A model generated the notes under the pieces. It ran no database searches and was not told the origin of the DNA. It saw nothing but the letters and a program-made list of their open reading frames with translations. Of a DNA stretch of 64,000 bases, positions 46,090-55,636 are shown piece after piece (within the stretch, counting starts at the first letter, position 1; each line of letters starts with the position of its first letter). Made by a program: the position numbers and the translations under genes. This stretch comes from DATBFU01 sp035498405. GTDB taxonomy: Bacteria; Acidobacteriota; Thermoanaerobaculia; UBA5066; Gp7-AA6. The stretch spans positions 1 to 64,000 of the forward strand of contig DATKAE010000011.1 of NCBI GenBank assembly GCA_035498405.1, in the 5' to 3' direction.

Positions 46090-47973
46090 ATGCACGGCGT
46101 CCTCTTCCTCGTTCGGCATCTGACCGCGGTCGCCCTCTTGGCCGGTGCCGCCTACTTCTACGGGCGTTTGGTCGCTCGCCGGCTGCCCTTTCGAGACGGC
46201 TTCGAGCAGACCGTGATCTCGATCGCGCTCGGCCTCGGTCTCCTCGCGAGCTTGCTGAATCTGCTCGGCCTCGCGGACGCGCTCACCCGCCCCGCGGTCG
46301 CCTTGGTGATTGCAGCTCCTCTCGTCCTAAGAATCGCCGGCAGGCGCGCCTTCGAGGGGCGGCTGCTCTCCTCCTTCGACCGTACGACCCGGCTAGGAGC
46401 CATCCTGCTCGTGATGCCGATACTCGCCGCCTTGGGCCTCGCGCTCTACCCCCCCACCGCCTTCGATGCAACGCTCTACCACCTGCCCATCGCGAAGGCC
46501 TTTGCGCGTGACCACGCCATCCACTTTCTGCCGGACCTTCGATTCCCCGTGTCCCCGCAGCTCTACGAGATGCTGTACGCGGGAAGTCTCGCGCTCTCCG
46601 ATGACATCACCGCGCAGCTTGCCCATTTCCTCGCCCTGGCGCTGACCTCGGCGGCCCTGATCGCCTGGGGCAGACGCTTCGCGACGCCGCGGGCCGGAGT
46701 TTGGGCGGCCGCCGCGTGGCTCGGGAACCCCGTGGTGCTCGCTGTCGGGGGCGTCGCGATGGTCGACGTCGGTCTGGCGCTCTTCTGCACGATGGCCCTG
46801 TACGCCTGGCAAACCTGGCGCGAAGGCGGAGACGCCCGCTGGCTCGGCGCGAGCGCCGCCTTCGCGGGGCTCGCGGCCAGCACGAAGTATCTCGGCCTCT
46901 TCTTCGTCGCGGCCCTCGCGGTGGCCACCGTCTTCGCCGATCGGCCGCACGGAGGCCTGCGGCGAGCGGCCCAATATGGAGGCATCGCGCTCCTCGTCCT
47001 CGCGCCCTTCTATTGGCGAATCGTGAGCCAGACGGGCAACCCCGTCTTCCCTTACCTGTCCCGGTGGTTCGGCGACAGCGCCTGGAGCGAGTGGCTCGAT
47101 CCCATTGCGGCGAACAACCCTCAGGGCGCCTCGGGCGGCTCGCTGCTCGGTTCGCGGGCTCGCAGCCTGATGGATCCTCGCGCCCTGCTCCGAGAAATCT
47201 GGACGCTCGTTGATCCCGCCGCAGGACTCGGAGGACGGGCGATCGTCTCACCCCTGCTGCTGTTACTCCTGCCCTTCCTTTGTTGGCACGCCCTGCGCGA
47301 TCCTCGGGCTCGGTTCCTTCTCATTCTCGGGCTCGGCTACGGGGCGTGTTGGTATCTCCTTTGTCCGGATGGACGATTCCTGCTCCCGATACTTCCGGCG
47401 TGGACTGCCGGCGCGGCGGCCGGAGCGGACGCGCTCTTGCGACGACGGGAAGGTGCGGGCCGGCAGCGCGCTCACGGCGAGCTCGCCACGGCTGCCCTCG
47501 CCCTATTGCTCGTGATGCCAGGGACGGCCTGGACGGCCCGCGCGCTGCGGCGCCAGGGAAGGCTCCCCGTCACGGCGCAGCAACGCGATGCTTACCTGAC
47601 CCGCTCGTTTCCCGTGTACCCGGCCCTCCAGATCCTGAACGAGGCATTTGGAAGTCACTACGCCGTCTACGTTCTCTTCCGCGAGAATGCCGCCTACTTC
47701 GCCGACGGGCGCTTTCTCGGCGACCACTTCGGCCCGAATCGCTTCTCCCGGGTGACGGACGCCCTGGACGACCCGAGACGGCTCCTCACGGTTCTCCGGC
47801 GAATGGGCGTCACGCACTTGCTCATCGACCGGACGGAGGGCAGCGGCGCTCGGGTCTCCCTGTCGGCTCTCGCGACGTCGTTTCGGAGGCTGCCGGCGCC
47901 GGCCGGCACGGCCCTCTTCACACTAGGGGAGGAGAAGCGGCGCTCGTCCGTCCCGTCGGCACCCCAGCCGTGA
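46090..47973 (+). CDS. GT-C membrane glycosyltransferase (ArnT/PMT-like)
   Basis: The 627-residue protein has about 11-12 membrane helices. The first long loop carries TAFDATLYHLPIAKAF, with the acidic residue expected in GT-C enzymes that use lipid-linked sugars, and the C-terminal soluble part (about 490-627) contains YAVYVLFRENAAYFADG. It probably transfers a sugar from a polyprenyl-phosphate donor at the periplasmic face. A TTG codon directly precedes the ATG. It is monocistronic. Confidence 0.8.
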   Translation: MHGVLFLVRHLTAVALLAGAAYFYGRLVARRLPFRDGFEQTVISIALGLGLLASLLNLLGLADALTRPAVALVIAAPLVLRIAGRRAFEGRLLSSFDRTTRLGAILLVMPILAALGLALYPPTAFDATLYHLPIAKAFARDHAIHFLPDLRFPVSPQLYEMLYAGSLALSDDITAQLAHFLALALTSAALIAWGRRFATPRAGVWAAAAWLGNPVVLAVGGVAMVDVGLALFCTMALYAWQTWREGGDARWLGASAAFAGLAASTKYLGLFFVAALAVATVFADRPHGGLRRAAQYGGIALLVLAPFYWRIVSQTGNPVFPYLSRWFGDSAWSEWLDPIAANNPQGASGGSLLGSRARSLMDPRALLREIWTLVDPAAGLGGRAIVSPLLLLLLPFLCWHALRDPRARFLLILGLGYGACWYLLCPDGRFLLPILPAWTAGAAAGADALLRRREGAGRQRAHGELATAALALLLVMPGTAWTARALRRQGRLPVTAQQRDAYLTRSFPVYPALQILNEAFGSHYAVYVLFRENAAYFADGRFLGDHFGPNRFSRVTDALDDPRRLLTVLRRMGVTHLLIDRTEGSGARVSLSALATSFRRLPAPAGTALFTLGEEKRRSSVPSAPQP

Positions 47974-48069
47974 AGCAACACGCGGGACGCCGAGGTCTCC
48001 GAAGCCCTCCCCCGCCCCGCGGGACTAGCCTCGGATATCCTCCCGGCCAGGATTCCTTCGGAGGGCAAG

Positions 48070-48222
48070 ATGCCCGAGACCGTCGTCCTCGCCACGGTCC
48101 TTCTGCTGACCGCCATCGGTCAGCGCTTCAAAATCCGGGGACCGCGGATTGGAGTCCTCGTGGTCGCCTTCGTGATGCTTGCGGTCGCTGTGTTCTGGAT
48201 CGCCACTTTTCCGCGCGCCTGA
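48070..48222 (+). CDS. 50-residue membrane protein, unannotated type
   Basis: ATG at 48070 is preceded by GGAGGG with six-base spacing, a very good ribosome-binding site. The product is 50 residues: MPETVVLATVLLLTAIGQRF, a basic turn (KIRGPR) and a second hydrophobic helix ending WIATFPRA. It has two membrane segments with the charged loop between. The family is unknown to me. It lies 97 bp after the glycosyltransferase gene and converges on the ADOP remnant, whose read-through tail overlaps it antisense. Confidence 0.6.
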   Translation: MPETVVLATVLLLTAIGQRFKIRGPRIGVLVVAFVMLAVAVFWIATFPRA

Positions 48223-48273
48223 AAGCCGGCAACCAGTTTCGGACAGGCGTGCCCTGCTCGGGCAACCGGCATA

Positions 48274-49488
48274 GCCGTTGCGCAGGATGCGGATGGGGCT
48301 CACGCGCAGCGCGCGCCAGGCCGGAATCCCGCAGGCCATCAGGCTCGCCGCCAGGAGCAACACGGCAACCTCGGCGTAGGTCGCCGGATCGAGAGGACTC
48401 ATCTCAAACAGGAGGCTCGACAGGTACCATGTGGCGATGGCGGCTCCCGCGAGCCCCGCCGCCAGCCCGAGACCCGTCAGCGCCAGACCGTGGCGCAAGA
48501 CGAGTCCGAGGACATCGCCGCGGCCGGCTCCGAGCGCCAGCCGCAGACCGATCTCGCGCGACCGCCGGCCCACCTCGTCGGAGATCACGCCGTAGCTTCC
48601 GATGATCGCCAGGAGCAAAGCGGTCGCCCCGAACAGGGCGACCAGCGTCGTTCGAAACCGCGGCTGCGCAACCGAGTCGTAAACGAACTGTGTCATGGGC
48701 TGAATGTCCGCCAGGGGCAACGAGGGGTCGAGCGCCCGGACCTCCCGGCGCAGCGCCGCGGCGAGCTCCTCCGGCCCCCCCTTCGTGCGAATGGCGATGT
48801 ACGCCGCCCACCAGGGGTCCTGCTCGAAGGGTACGTACATCCCCGGTTGGCAGGGAGCTCCGATCCCGTCCCTCATGACGTCGCCTACCACTCCCACGAT
48901 CTGGTGCGGAACGTTTTCCTTGAAGCCGAACACGAGCCTCTTGCCGATCGGATCCTCCTCCGGGAAATAGCGCTTCGCGAACGCGGAGGAGACGAGGCAC
49001 ACCCTCGGAGCGGTCGCCGCGTCCATGGCGGAAAATAGCCGACCCTTGAGCAGCGGCACCCGGAGCACACGAAAGTACTCGGGCGTCGAGGCCGTGTAGT
49101 TCGCCGTCCGATCGTTTCCCGCCTTTTCGGTGGCCCTGCCCTCGATCGTGAAGGCGAAATTCAATCCGCCTCCGGTCAGCGGCAACGGCAGGACGGCCGC
49201 GACGGCCTCGACCCCAGGCTGCGACTTGAGGCTCTCCACCAGCCGGCCGTAGAACCCGATCCACTGCTCGGGCTTCGAATACTGGGCCCGAGGAAGCGAA
49301 ATCCCCGAGGTGAGCACGTTGGCAGGGTGGAAGCCCAAGGGCACCTCCTGCAAGCGCAGGAGGCTGCGGGTCAGCAGCCCGGCGGCGATCAGCAACACGA
49401 ACGACACAGCCGTTTCCAGGACGACCAGGAGGCTGCGCAGCCGGCGCTTGCCGCCGCCCTCGCCGGCAGTACCAAGGTGCTTCCGCAC
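48274..49488 (-). pseudogene. Truncated ADOP/MacB-type ABC permease (C-terminal half)
   Basis: The 405 recognisable residues match the second half of acidobacterial duplicated orphan permeases: RRLRSLLVVLETAVSFVLL, a MacB periplasmic domain (about 60-270), then the FtsX domain with three helices and RRSREIGLRLALGAGRGDVL. Full-length ADOPs are about 800 residues with two MacB/FtsX units; the first is missing. At the C-terminus the expected stop after the ALRVSPIRILRNG segment is absent and the frame runs another 82 residues (to 48025) into unrelated sequence. Loss at both ends marks a relic. Confidence 0.8.
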
Positions 49489-49513
49489 GGCGCCGCAGCT
49501 CGGACCGACGGTT

Positions 49514-50851
49514 CTAGTCCTCTGGATCCTGCCCCGTGTGGAGAGAGAGCTCGTCCGCGGTCGCGTCGAAGTGGAAGAGTTGCCCGTACCTTCCCCAGCT
49601 CACGATCGAGCGGAACAGATCCGGGATGGCGTGGCCGGGCAGGCGTTCCGCCAAGAACGAACGAACATCCTCGCCGGGACGAACCACGTCCGGCTCCTCG
49701 GCCAGATAGCGCACGAGCGCGGCGAATATTCCGAGCGTCAAGAGGCGCTTTCGGAAGAGCATCCGCTTCTCCGCCGGCGGCGCCGCGACCATCTCGCGGC
49801 CGAGCGGTGTCATGCGGACGATGTCCCCCGGCGTCTCCGCCAGGTTCAGCATCTCCGCCGCTTTGACCACCGAGATCGTGTGGCCGAAGTCGTAGTCCGT
49901 GACCGCGTCGAGCTCGAAGAGATCCTGCTCCCCGCCATGGTCGCTCAGGATCTCGAGCAGACCCAGCACTTCGCTCGGGCGTGCGTTGGGAACCGGCCGA
50001 ATCGGACCGACCGTCGGGCGGCCTCCGGGGGAGGTCACGAGCTTCTCTTCCGGCAGGTGAATGCCCGTCACGATGTCGTGAATCTCCTCGACCATGCGGA
50101 GAAACTCGGGATGGCGGTACTCTCGGGGATGCGGGAGCGTGTTGACGATCTCTTGGCGGATCGAACCCGGGTTCGCGCCCATGATCACGATCCGGTCTCC
50201 CAGGTACACGGCCTCGTCGATCAGGTGCGTGATCATCAGGATCGAGGAGAGTGTGCTCCCCCGATCCGCCCAGAGCCGGTAGACCTCTGCCCGCAAGAGC
50301 TCGGCCGTGAGCACGTCGAGGGCCGAGAAGGGCTCGTCCATGCAGAGAAGCTCCGGCCCGCCGACGAGCGCGCGGGCGATGCCGACTCTCTGCTTCATGC
50401 CTCCCGACAGCTCCTTGGGAAAGGCCCGCTCGACGCCGGAAAGCCCGACCTGCTCAATCGCGTGACCCACCTGGAGACGGGCGTCCTCCTCGTCCAGAGG
50501 CGCGCCGTTTAGCCCCACACGCACGTTCTCTTCGACGGTGAGCCAGGGAAACAGCGCGAAGTTCTGAAAGACCACGGCGGCGCCCGCGTGTATTCCTTCA
50601 AGCGGCCTTCCGTGCGCCTTCACCGACCCCGAGGTGGGCGGAATGAGGCCGATCAAGATCCGCAGGAGCGTCGACTTGCCGCATCCGGAGGGTCCCAGCA
50701 CGGCCACCGTTTCGCCTTTGCGAACGGCGAAGTCGATGCTCTGGAGGACGACGCGGTCTCGGCCCTCGTCGTCACGGTAGGTCTTGGTCACCCCCTCGGT
50801 TTGCGCGATCGGCGGCTCGGGCGCCGGGCGGGGCCAGTTCGATCCGCTCAT
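49514..50851 (-). CDS. NitT/TauT-type ABC transporter ATPase with C-terminal AAA-associated domain
   Basis: The 445-residue protein has an ABC domain (about 20-255) with GPSGCGKST, ELSGGMKQRVGIARAL and LLCMDEPFSALD, then a C-terminal domain (about 300-440, LGLLEILSDHGGEQDLFEL) of the kind attached to some nitrate/sulfonate-type ATPases (PF09821). Its start overlaps the permease stop (ATGA). No substrate-binding protein is encoded nearby, so the ligand is open. Confidence 0.88.
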   Translation of the reverse strand: MSGSNWPRPAPEPPIAQTEGVTKTYRDDEGRDRVVLQSIDFAVRKGETVAVLGPSGCGKSTLLRILIGLIPPTSGSVKAHGRPLEGIHAGAAVVFQNFALFPWLTVEENVRVGLNGAPLDEEDARLQVGHAIEQVGLSGVERAFPKELSGGMKQRVGIARALVGGPELLCMDEPFSALDVLTAELLRAEVYRLWADRGSTLSSILMITHLIDEAVYLGDRIVIMGANPGSIRQEIVNTLPHPREYRHPEFLRMVEEIHDIVTGIHLPEEKLVTSPGGRPTVGPIRPVPNARPSEVLGLLEILSDHGGEQDLFELDAVTDYDFGHTISVVKAAEMLNLAETPGDIVRMTPLGREMVAAPPAEKRMLFRKRLLTLGIFAALVRYLAEEPDVVRPGEDVRSFLAERLPGHAIPDLFRSIVSWGRYGQLFHFDATADELSLHTGQDPED

Positions 50852-52608
50852 CGGTTCAGCGCGTAACGCGACTCGGCGAGCCGGTACAGGGGCCGCCACA
50901 CGACCCGGTTGATCAAGATGAGGGCAAACGACATGGTCAACACGCCGGCGGCGAGCAGCGGGAAGTTCGCCGCTTGCGTCGCGCGGGTGATCGTCGATCC
51001 CAGACCGAAGGTGGCCAGGGTCTCTCCTCGGAAGTTGAGCGTCTCGGCGACGATCGAGGCGTTCCAAGCGCCTCCCGCTGCCGTGATCAGCCCGGTCACG
51101 AGGTAGGGAAACACCGCGGGAAGGAAGAGCTTCTGCCACCGCTGCATGCCCCGGACACTATAGGTATCGGCGGCCTCCTCCAGGTCGTGGGGAACCGCGC
51201 TCGCTCCCGCGAGCACGTTGAAGAGCACGTACCACTGGGCTCCGAGCAGCATGAGAACGGAGGCGACGACAGTAAAAGGCACGCGCAGAGCGAGCAGGAC
51301 CCCAGTGACGAGAGGAAAGATCATCGGGGCGGGGAAGGAGGCGATCAGTTGCACCACCGGCTGGAGGCGCCGCGACCAGCTGGGCGACCGACCGATCAGG
51401 ATCCCCGCCGGAACGGCCCAGACGGTCGCTAAGGCGAGAGCCCCGGCGGTCCGGAGAAACGTCGCGCCCAGCGCGGCCGCCAGCATCACCCAGTCTCGTG
51501 GCGGCAAGGAAAGGAGCAGATGCACGAGCCGAAAGCAGCCCCAGGCGGCCCCCACCGCCGTCGCCCCTGCGACCGCCACGAGCGCCGTCTTTCGAAGCGA
51601 AGCCGCCCGGCGTTCGGCGCCCGGATCCTCCGGTTCGCGGGCGGCCCGCGAGAGAGCGCCGCCCTCGACTCCCCTCTTGGCATGCCGCGGCCGCCGCAGG
51701 CGCCGCAGCAACGCAGACCGACGCACGAGATCGAGAACCCAGGACTGCGGCTTCTCGGCCGAGGCCAGGTCCTCCAGCCGGAACCGCTCCGACCAGGCCA
51801 CGAGCGGCTTCCAGAGGAGCTGATCCACGGCGACGATCATGACCGACATCGCCACGATGGCCCAGAGCATCGCCCTCCCGTCGCCCTTCTCGATCGCGAC
51901 CGCCATGTAGGAGCCGATCCCGGGAAGCCGGAAATCGTGAGTCCCGAGAGTGAACGCCTCGTTCACCGTCAGGAAGAACCAGCCGCCGGCCATCGACATC
52001 ATCGAATTCCACACCAGGCCGATCATCGCAGAGGAGACCTCCACGGTGCCGAACGTCCGAAACCACCCGAAGCGATGGATCCGCGAAACCTCCCGCAGCT
52101 CATCCGGAATCGCGCGAAGCGATCCGTAGAAGGAGAACACCATGTTCCAGACCTGGCCCGTGAACATCATCAGGATGCAGGCGAGCTCCAACCCGATGTT
52201 GGAGCGAGGAAACAAAGCGACCATTCCCAGGACCAACCCCGGCAGAAAGCCCAGCACCGGAATCCCCTGACCGATGTCGAGCAAGGGGATCATCACCTTT
52301 TCCGCCCGGCGCGAGTGGGCGGCGACAGTCCCGTAGACCAGCGTGAAGAGCAGGGAGAGAAGGTACGCGGCAAAACCGCGCGACAGCGAGAGCAACGTGT
52401 AGCCGGGAAGGGCCAGCGGATCGAGATCGATCGGCGTCGCGGCGCGCATGGGCGCGCTCCAACGCTGGGCCAGGAGCACGACACCGCCCACCAGCGCGGC
52501 CAGAGCGGCGATCAAGAAGATGTCGATCGCGAACCCGGCGGCCCCCGGGAGCGGAGCCTCCTCGGCGGCGGCCTCTCGAGCGGTCGCCCCCGGAAGAAGG
52601 ATCGGCAC
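50848..52608 (-). CDS. ABC transporter permease with two fused BPD domains
   Basis: The 586-residue protein contains two binding-protein-dependent transport domains in one chain (about 75-285 and 360-575), each with six or so helices and an EAA-like loop (ELREVSRIHRFGWFRTF; DLEEAADTYSVRGMQRWQ). The linker (about 285-345) is Arg-rich. It forms a complete transporter with the adjacent ATPase but without a binding protein. The 193-bp divergent gap to the thiolase holds nothing I recognise. Confidence 0.88.
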   Translation of the reverse strand: MPILLPGATAREAAAEEAPLPGAAGFAIDIFLIAALAALVGGVVLLAQRWSAPMRAATPIDLDPLALPGYTLLSLSRGFAAYLLSLLFTLVYGTVAAHSRRAEKVMIPLLDIGQGIPVLGFLPGLVLGMVALFPRSNIGLELACILMMFTGQVWNMVFSFYGSLRAIPDELREVSRIHRFGWFRTFGTVEVSSAMIGLVWNSMMSMAGGWFFLTVNEAFTLGTHDFRLPGIGSYMAVAIEKGDGRAMLWAIVAMSVMIVAVDQLLWKPLVAWSERFRLEDLASAEKPQSWVLDLVRRSALLRRLRRPRHAKRGVEGGALSRAAREPEDPGAERRAASLRKTALVAVAGATAVGAAWGCFRLVHLLLSLPPRDWVMLAAALGATFLRTAGALALATVWAVPAGILIGRSPSWSRRLQPVVQLIASFPAPMIFPLVTGVLLALRVPFTVVASVLMLLGAQWYVLFNVLAGASAVPHDLEEAADTYSVRGMQRWQKLFLPAVFPYLVTGLITAAGGAWNASIVAETLNFRGETLATFGLGSTITRATQAANFPLLAAGVLTMSFALILINRVVWRPLYRLAESRYALNR

Positions 52609-52801
52609 GGCAGAAGATTATCGGGGCACCAAAGTTTCAGATGCAATATCGAAATCGACGCATCCGCATGTTCCCACGTCGCCGATCCCCTGCCCGACAC
52701 AGGGATATTCTTCGAGTCATGGCGAGGGGCCCGATCGCTGAGTCCTGCTGCCCGAGCGACGGATCACGTAGAAACGCGGCGGCGGCCAGCGGGATCGCTC
52801 C

Positions 52802-54067
52802 GTGAACGCCGACAGACCCCCCGTCTGGCTCGCGGCGGGGCTCCGAACCCCGTTTGCTCCGGTCGATGGGCCGCTCGCCGGCCGCGATGCGCTGAGCCTA
52901 GCCGTCCCGGTCGTGCAGGAGATGGAGCGCCGAGCTTCCGGTCCTGTGGACCTCGCCGTCTGGGGGTCGGTCGCCCTCAACCTCTCCTATAGCAACCTCG
53001 CCCGTGAGATTTGGCTCGAGGCGGGCCTCGATCCACACGTGCCGACATTCACGACGATCCTGCAGTGCTGCACCAGCATGATGGCCGCCTTCGAGGCTGC
53101 CGGCATGTTGCGAGGCCGGAGCCTGGCCCTGGCCATTGCCGGCGGATCCGAAAGTATGAGTCGCGTGCAGGTTGGGCTCAACCCGGATTTCTCGGTCTGG
53201 CTCCGTAGGGTGATCCGGGCGCGAACCGTGGCGCGGCGGTTGGAGGTCCTGCGAACCCTCCCGCTTCGGGATGTGAGCCTCGACGTGCCCGAGGTGAAGA
53301 ACCGTGCGACCGGCAAGAGCATGGGCGAGCACTGCGAGGAGATGGCGAAGGCCTGGAAGATCGGCCGCCGCGAGCAGGACGAGTTAGCGCTCGAAAGCCA
53401 CCGCAAGGCGGTCGCCGCGCAGCAGAACAGGCGGGTGCACGATCTCGTTCCCGTCGATGGCATGAGCCTGGACGGATTCCCGCGGCCCGGCGCCTCGCTC
53501 GAGAAGCTCGCGGCCCTGAAGCCGGCTTTCGATCGCGTTCACGGGACGATCACGGCCGGGAACAGCTCGCCACTGACCGACGGCGCCGCCGCGGTCTGGG
53601 TCGCAACCGAGGAGGGGTTGGCCCGTCTGCCCGCCTCCGTGCCTCGCGTGCGCCTCGTCGATTTCGAGACGGCGGCCGTGGACATCTTCCACGAAGGGCT
53701 CCTGATGGCCCCGGTCGTGGCGATTCCGCGTCTGCTGTCGCGGCACTCCCTGACCTACGAGGATGTCGCCTTGTGGGAGATCCACGAGGCTTTCGCCGCG
53801 CAGGTCTTGTGCAACCTGGCGGGCCTCGAAGATCGCGACTATGTGAGGGAGAAGGCCGGCGTTCCCCATACCTTCGGCCGGTTCCCTCGCGAGCGGGTCA
53901 ACCCGAACGGCGGGAGCATCGCTCTGGGCCACCCCTTCGCCGCCACCGGGGCACGGATTCTGAGCCAGGCGGCGCAGGAGCTGGCCGAAATGCCGACCGG
54001 GAGCCGGGCCGTCGTCAGCGTCTGCGCGGACGGCGGATTGGGAACGGCCGCGTTACTCGAGAACTGA
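52802..54067 (+). CDS. Thiolase (acetyl-CoA C-acyltransferase)
   Basis: The 421-residue thiolase has the acyl-accepting Cys in TTILQCCTSMMAAFE, the catalytic His in EIHEAFAAQ and GGSIALGHPFAATGAR, and the second Cys in VSVCADGGLGT. It cleaves or forms 3-ketoacyl-CoA. No partner (FadB-like) lies near, so whether it serves beta-oxidation or biosynthesis is open. Start GTG at 52802. It is the last ordinary gene before the cassette region. Confidence 0.9.
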   Translation: MNADRPPVWLAAGLRTPFAPVDGPLAGRDALSLAVPVVQEMERRASGPVDLAVWGSVALNLSYSNLAREIWLEAGLDPHVPTFTTILQCCTSMMAAFEAAGMLRGRSLALAIAGGSESMSRVQVGLNPDFSVWLRRVIRARTVARRLEVLRTLPLRDVSLDVPEVKNRATGKSMGEHCEEMAKAWKIGRREQDELALESHRKAVAAQQNRRVHDLVPVDGMSLDGFPRPGASLEKLAALKPAFDRVHGTITAGNSSPLTDGAAAVWVATEEGLARLPASVPRVRLVDFETAAVDIFHEGLLMAPVVAIPRLLSRHSLTYEDVALWEIHEAFAAQVLCNLAGLEDRDYVREKAGVPHTFGRFPRERVNPNGGSIALGHPFAATGARILSQAAQELAEMPTGSRAVVSVCADGGLGTAALLEN

Positions 54068-54588
54068 CGGGCCCTCACCGTGAGAGGGATGGCGATGACG
54101 CTCGTCGGCCCGGGCGCCAGTCGAGCCACTCTGACGCCAGGGAGTTCGGCGTGAAAGCCTGGTCACGGTGCGCGAGTCCCTGGCGGGCGATAGGATCTCT
54201 TCAGGAACCAGCACGATGACGCTCAGGGTCGGTTCGACCAACCCGCACGGATCGAGCCACGCCCTGCGCCCCGTGCGGCCGACGGGCTCGAGGTGGGTTC
54301 CCCAGACCGCCGTGACGACGTTTTCAACGGCGTGGAGTTCCTCGACAGCTCCCGTTCGACCGCAAACCATTGGGAAGATGGCCAGTGGCGGTACTTCATC
54401 GATGGCGATGGCCGAAAGTTCCTCGAAGGGATGGATCTGCGCGATATCTGAGCAGACTACCGGCGCCGGCGACGCTCGGACCAGCGCCGTAGCCGTCGAT
54501 TGAGATCGAGAAGCGACGGACGCGCAGTTTCGACACGGCGTCTCTCTCCGGCCTTTTCGGGACAATCTTGATCGGTGCCTCTCGGGCC
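54068..54588 (+). other. 521-bp region without a confident gene
   Basis: No frame with both a start and a ribosome-binding site is convincing. On the plus strand a frame from about 54191 to TGA 54450 has protein-like composition at its end (HWEDGQWRYFIDGDGRKF) but no good start, and could be the 3' remnant of a gene. An opposing frame (54053-54565) looks like a shadow. Confidence 0.4.
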
Positions 54589-54658
54589 GCCTATCAGGCT
54601 CTGGCTCCGCCGCGAGCGACGCGGAGCGGAGGGAGTCCGCTGCGACGGCGGGTTAGGA
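54589..54658. repeat. attC-like site A, after the thioesterase gene
   Basis: GCCTATC at 54589 and GTTAGGA at 54652 bracket a 70-bp imperfect palindrome with GGCTCCGCCGCGAGCG on one side and AGTCCGCTGCGACGG on the other. The outer core is mutated (GCCTATC instead of GCCTAAC). It lies 12 bp past the stop of the minus-strand thioesterase gene, where a cassette attC should be. Confidence 0.6.
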
Positions 54659-54670
54659 CGCCGCCTGCCG

Positions 54671-55096
54671 TCAGGACCGCTGCCCATCGATCAAGGAGTG
54701 GGCCCGGTCTCGGACGTCGCTCGGCAAGGCGCGAGCCCTTCGTGTCACGGTATCGAGGTGGACCGCAACGAGAACCGTCCTCGCGGCCACCGCTCCTGTT
54801 TCGTCGTTCTTCATCTCGTGAGCGAAGCGAATGGCCTTGTCCTTCACTTCGAGGATAGTCGACGAGACCGTGACCACATCACCGGGGTACAGCTCATGCT
54901 TGTATTCGATGTGCTGCTCGACACCCGCCATCCCGATGCTCTCGCTGCGCAGACGTGCTGGCGTAAGCCCCATGGCGGCGAAGAGCTGCCACGTCGCCTC
55001 ATCGAATTTAGCTACGTACCACATGACATTCATGTGCCCCATGTGGTCACACTGCGACGGGTAGACCGCTCCACGGTAGGTAACGAGGGCCGTCAC
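54671..55096 (-). CDS. Acyl-CoA thioesterase, hot-dog fold (cassette gene)
   Basis: The 141-residue protein matches the 4HBT family: VYPSQCDHMGHMNVMWYV contains the catalytic Asp and the His-Asn pair, and YKHELYPGDVVTV is the second strand region. It hydrolyses acyl-CoA thioesters of unknown chain. The GTG start at 55096 overlaps the preceding membrane gene stop (GTGA). The upstream open frame to 55252 overlaps that gene and is not used. Confidence 0.85.
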   Translation of the reverse strand: MTALVTYRGAVYPSQCDHMGHMNVMWYVAKFDEATWQLFAAMGLTPARLRSESIGMAGVEQHIEYKHELYPGDVVTVSSTILEVKDKAIRFAHEMKNDETGAVAARTVLVAVHLDTVTRRARALPSDVRDRAHSLIDGQRS

Positions 55097-55479
55097 GAGT
55101 CGGGGCCGGCTGAGTCGGCTTCGCCTGGCGCGTCGCCCAGGGGCGCGGGGGGCAGCGGCGTCGCGAAGAACCGAACCACCAGCACAATAAGCACCGTCAT
55201 GACCGCCACCGTAAAGGCCAGGTTCCGCCCACGCCACAACCCCACGAACCATTCTCGAAACTCCTCCGCAAGGACATTCGCCTTTCCACCATAGAGCTCC
55301 AGGTCATGAACATATTTCTTCGTTTCGAGCGGATCGTAGCCAAGAGGATTGGGAGGCGGGGGACTGGCGCTGATGTAGATGATGATGGCGCCAGCGAAAC
55401 CTGCCGCGAGGATCGCGGCGGTCAGGCGCCTGAGGCGTCGCTGCGACACGGGCGCTGGAGAGTTCGTGTCACCCACCAT
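55093..55479 (-). CDS. Membrane protein of unknown function (cassette gene)
   Basis: The 128-residue protein has two hydrophobic helices (about 18-35 and 88-106) separated by a charged segment that includes DLELYGGKANVLAEEF. Its stop overlaps the thioesterase GTG start. I recall similar two-helix proteins among environmental integron cassettes but cannot verify this here. Function is unknown. ATG 55479 is chosen; the upstream sequence belongs to the VOC fragment. Confidence 0.65.
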   Translation of the reverse strand: MVGDTNSPAPVSQRRLRRLTAAILAAGFAGAIIIYISASPPPPNPLGYDPLETKKYVHDLELYGGKANVLAEEFREWFVGLWRGRNLAFTVAVMTVLIVLVVRFFATPLPPAPLGDAPGEADSAGPDS

Positions 55480-55481
55480 CC

Positions 55482-55631
55482 CTAGTGTAAAGCTCCGTCC
55501 GGTCCGTAGTTGAATGACCCTTCGGGGCTCGACTCGAACCATTCTCGGAGCCCGAGAATGCGCATGAGATCGTCGTCGCAACGCCTCGCTGCGGCGAGAT
55601 CTGGAACGCCTATGCCGATGTGGCCGATGAA
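55482..55631 (-). pseudogene. N-terminal fragment of a VOC/glyoxalase-like gene
   Basis: Forty-nine residues match the first half of a VOC domain (GHIGIGVPDLAAARRCDDDL...LGLREWFESSPEGSFNYGPDG) and then stop at TAG. No start codon is available because the fragment joins directly to half of attC site B. Fusion with an attC core on one side and truncation on the other suggests a recombination scar inside the array. Confidence 0.6.
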
Positions 55632-55636
55632 TCGAG

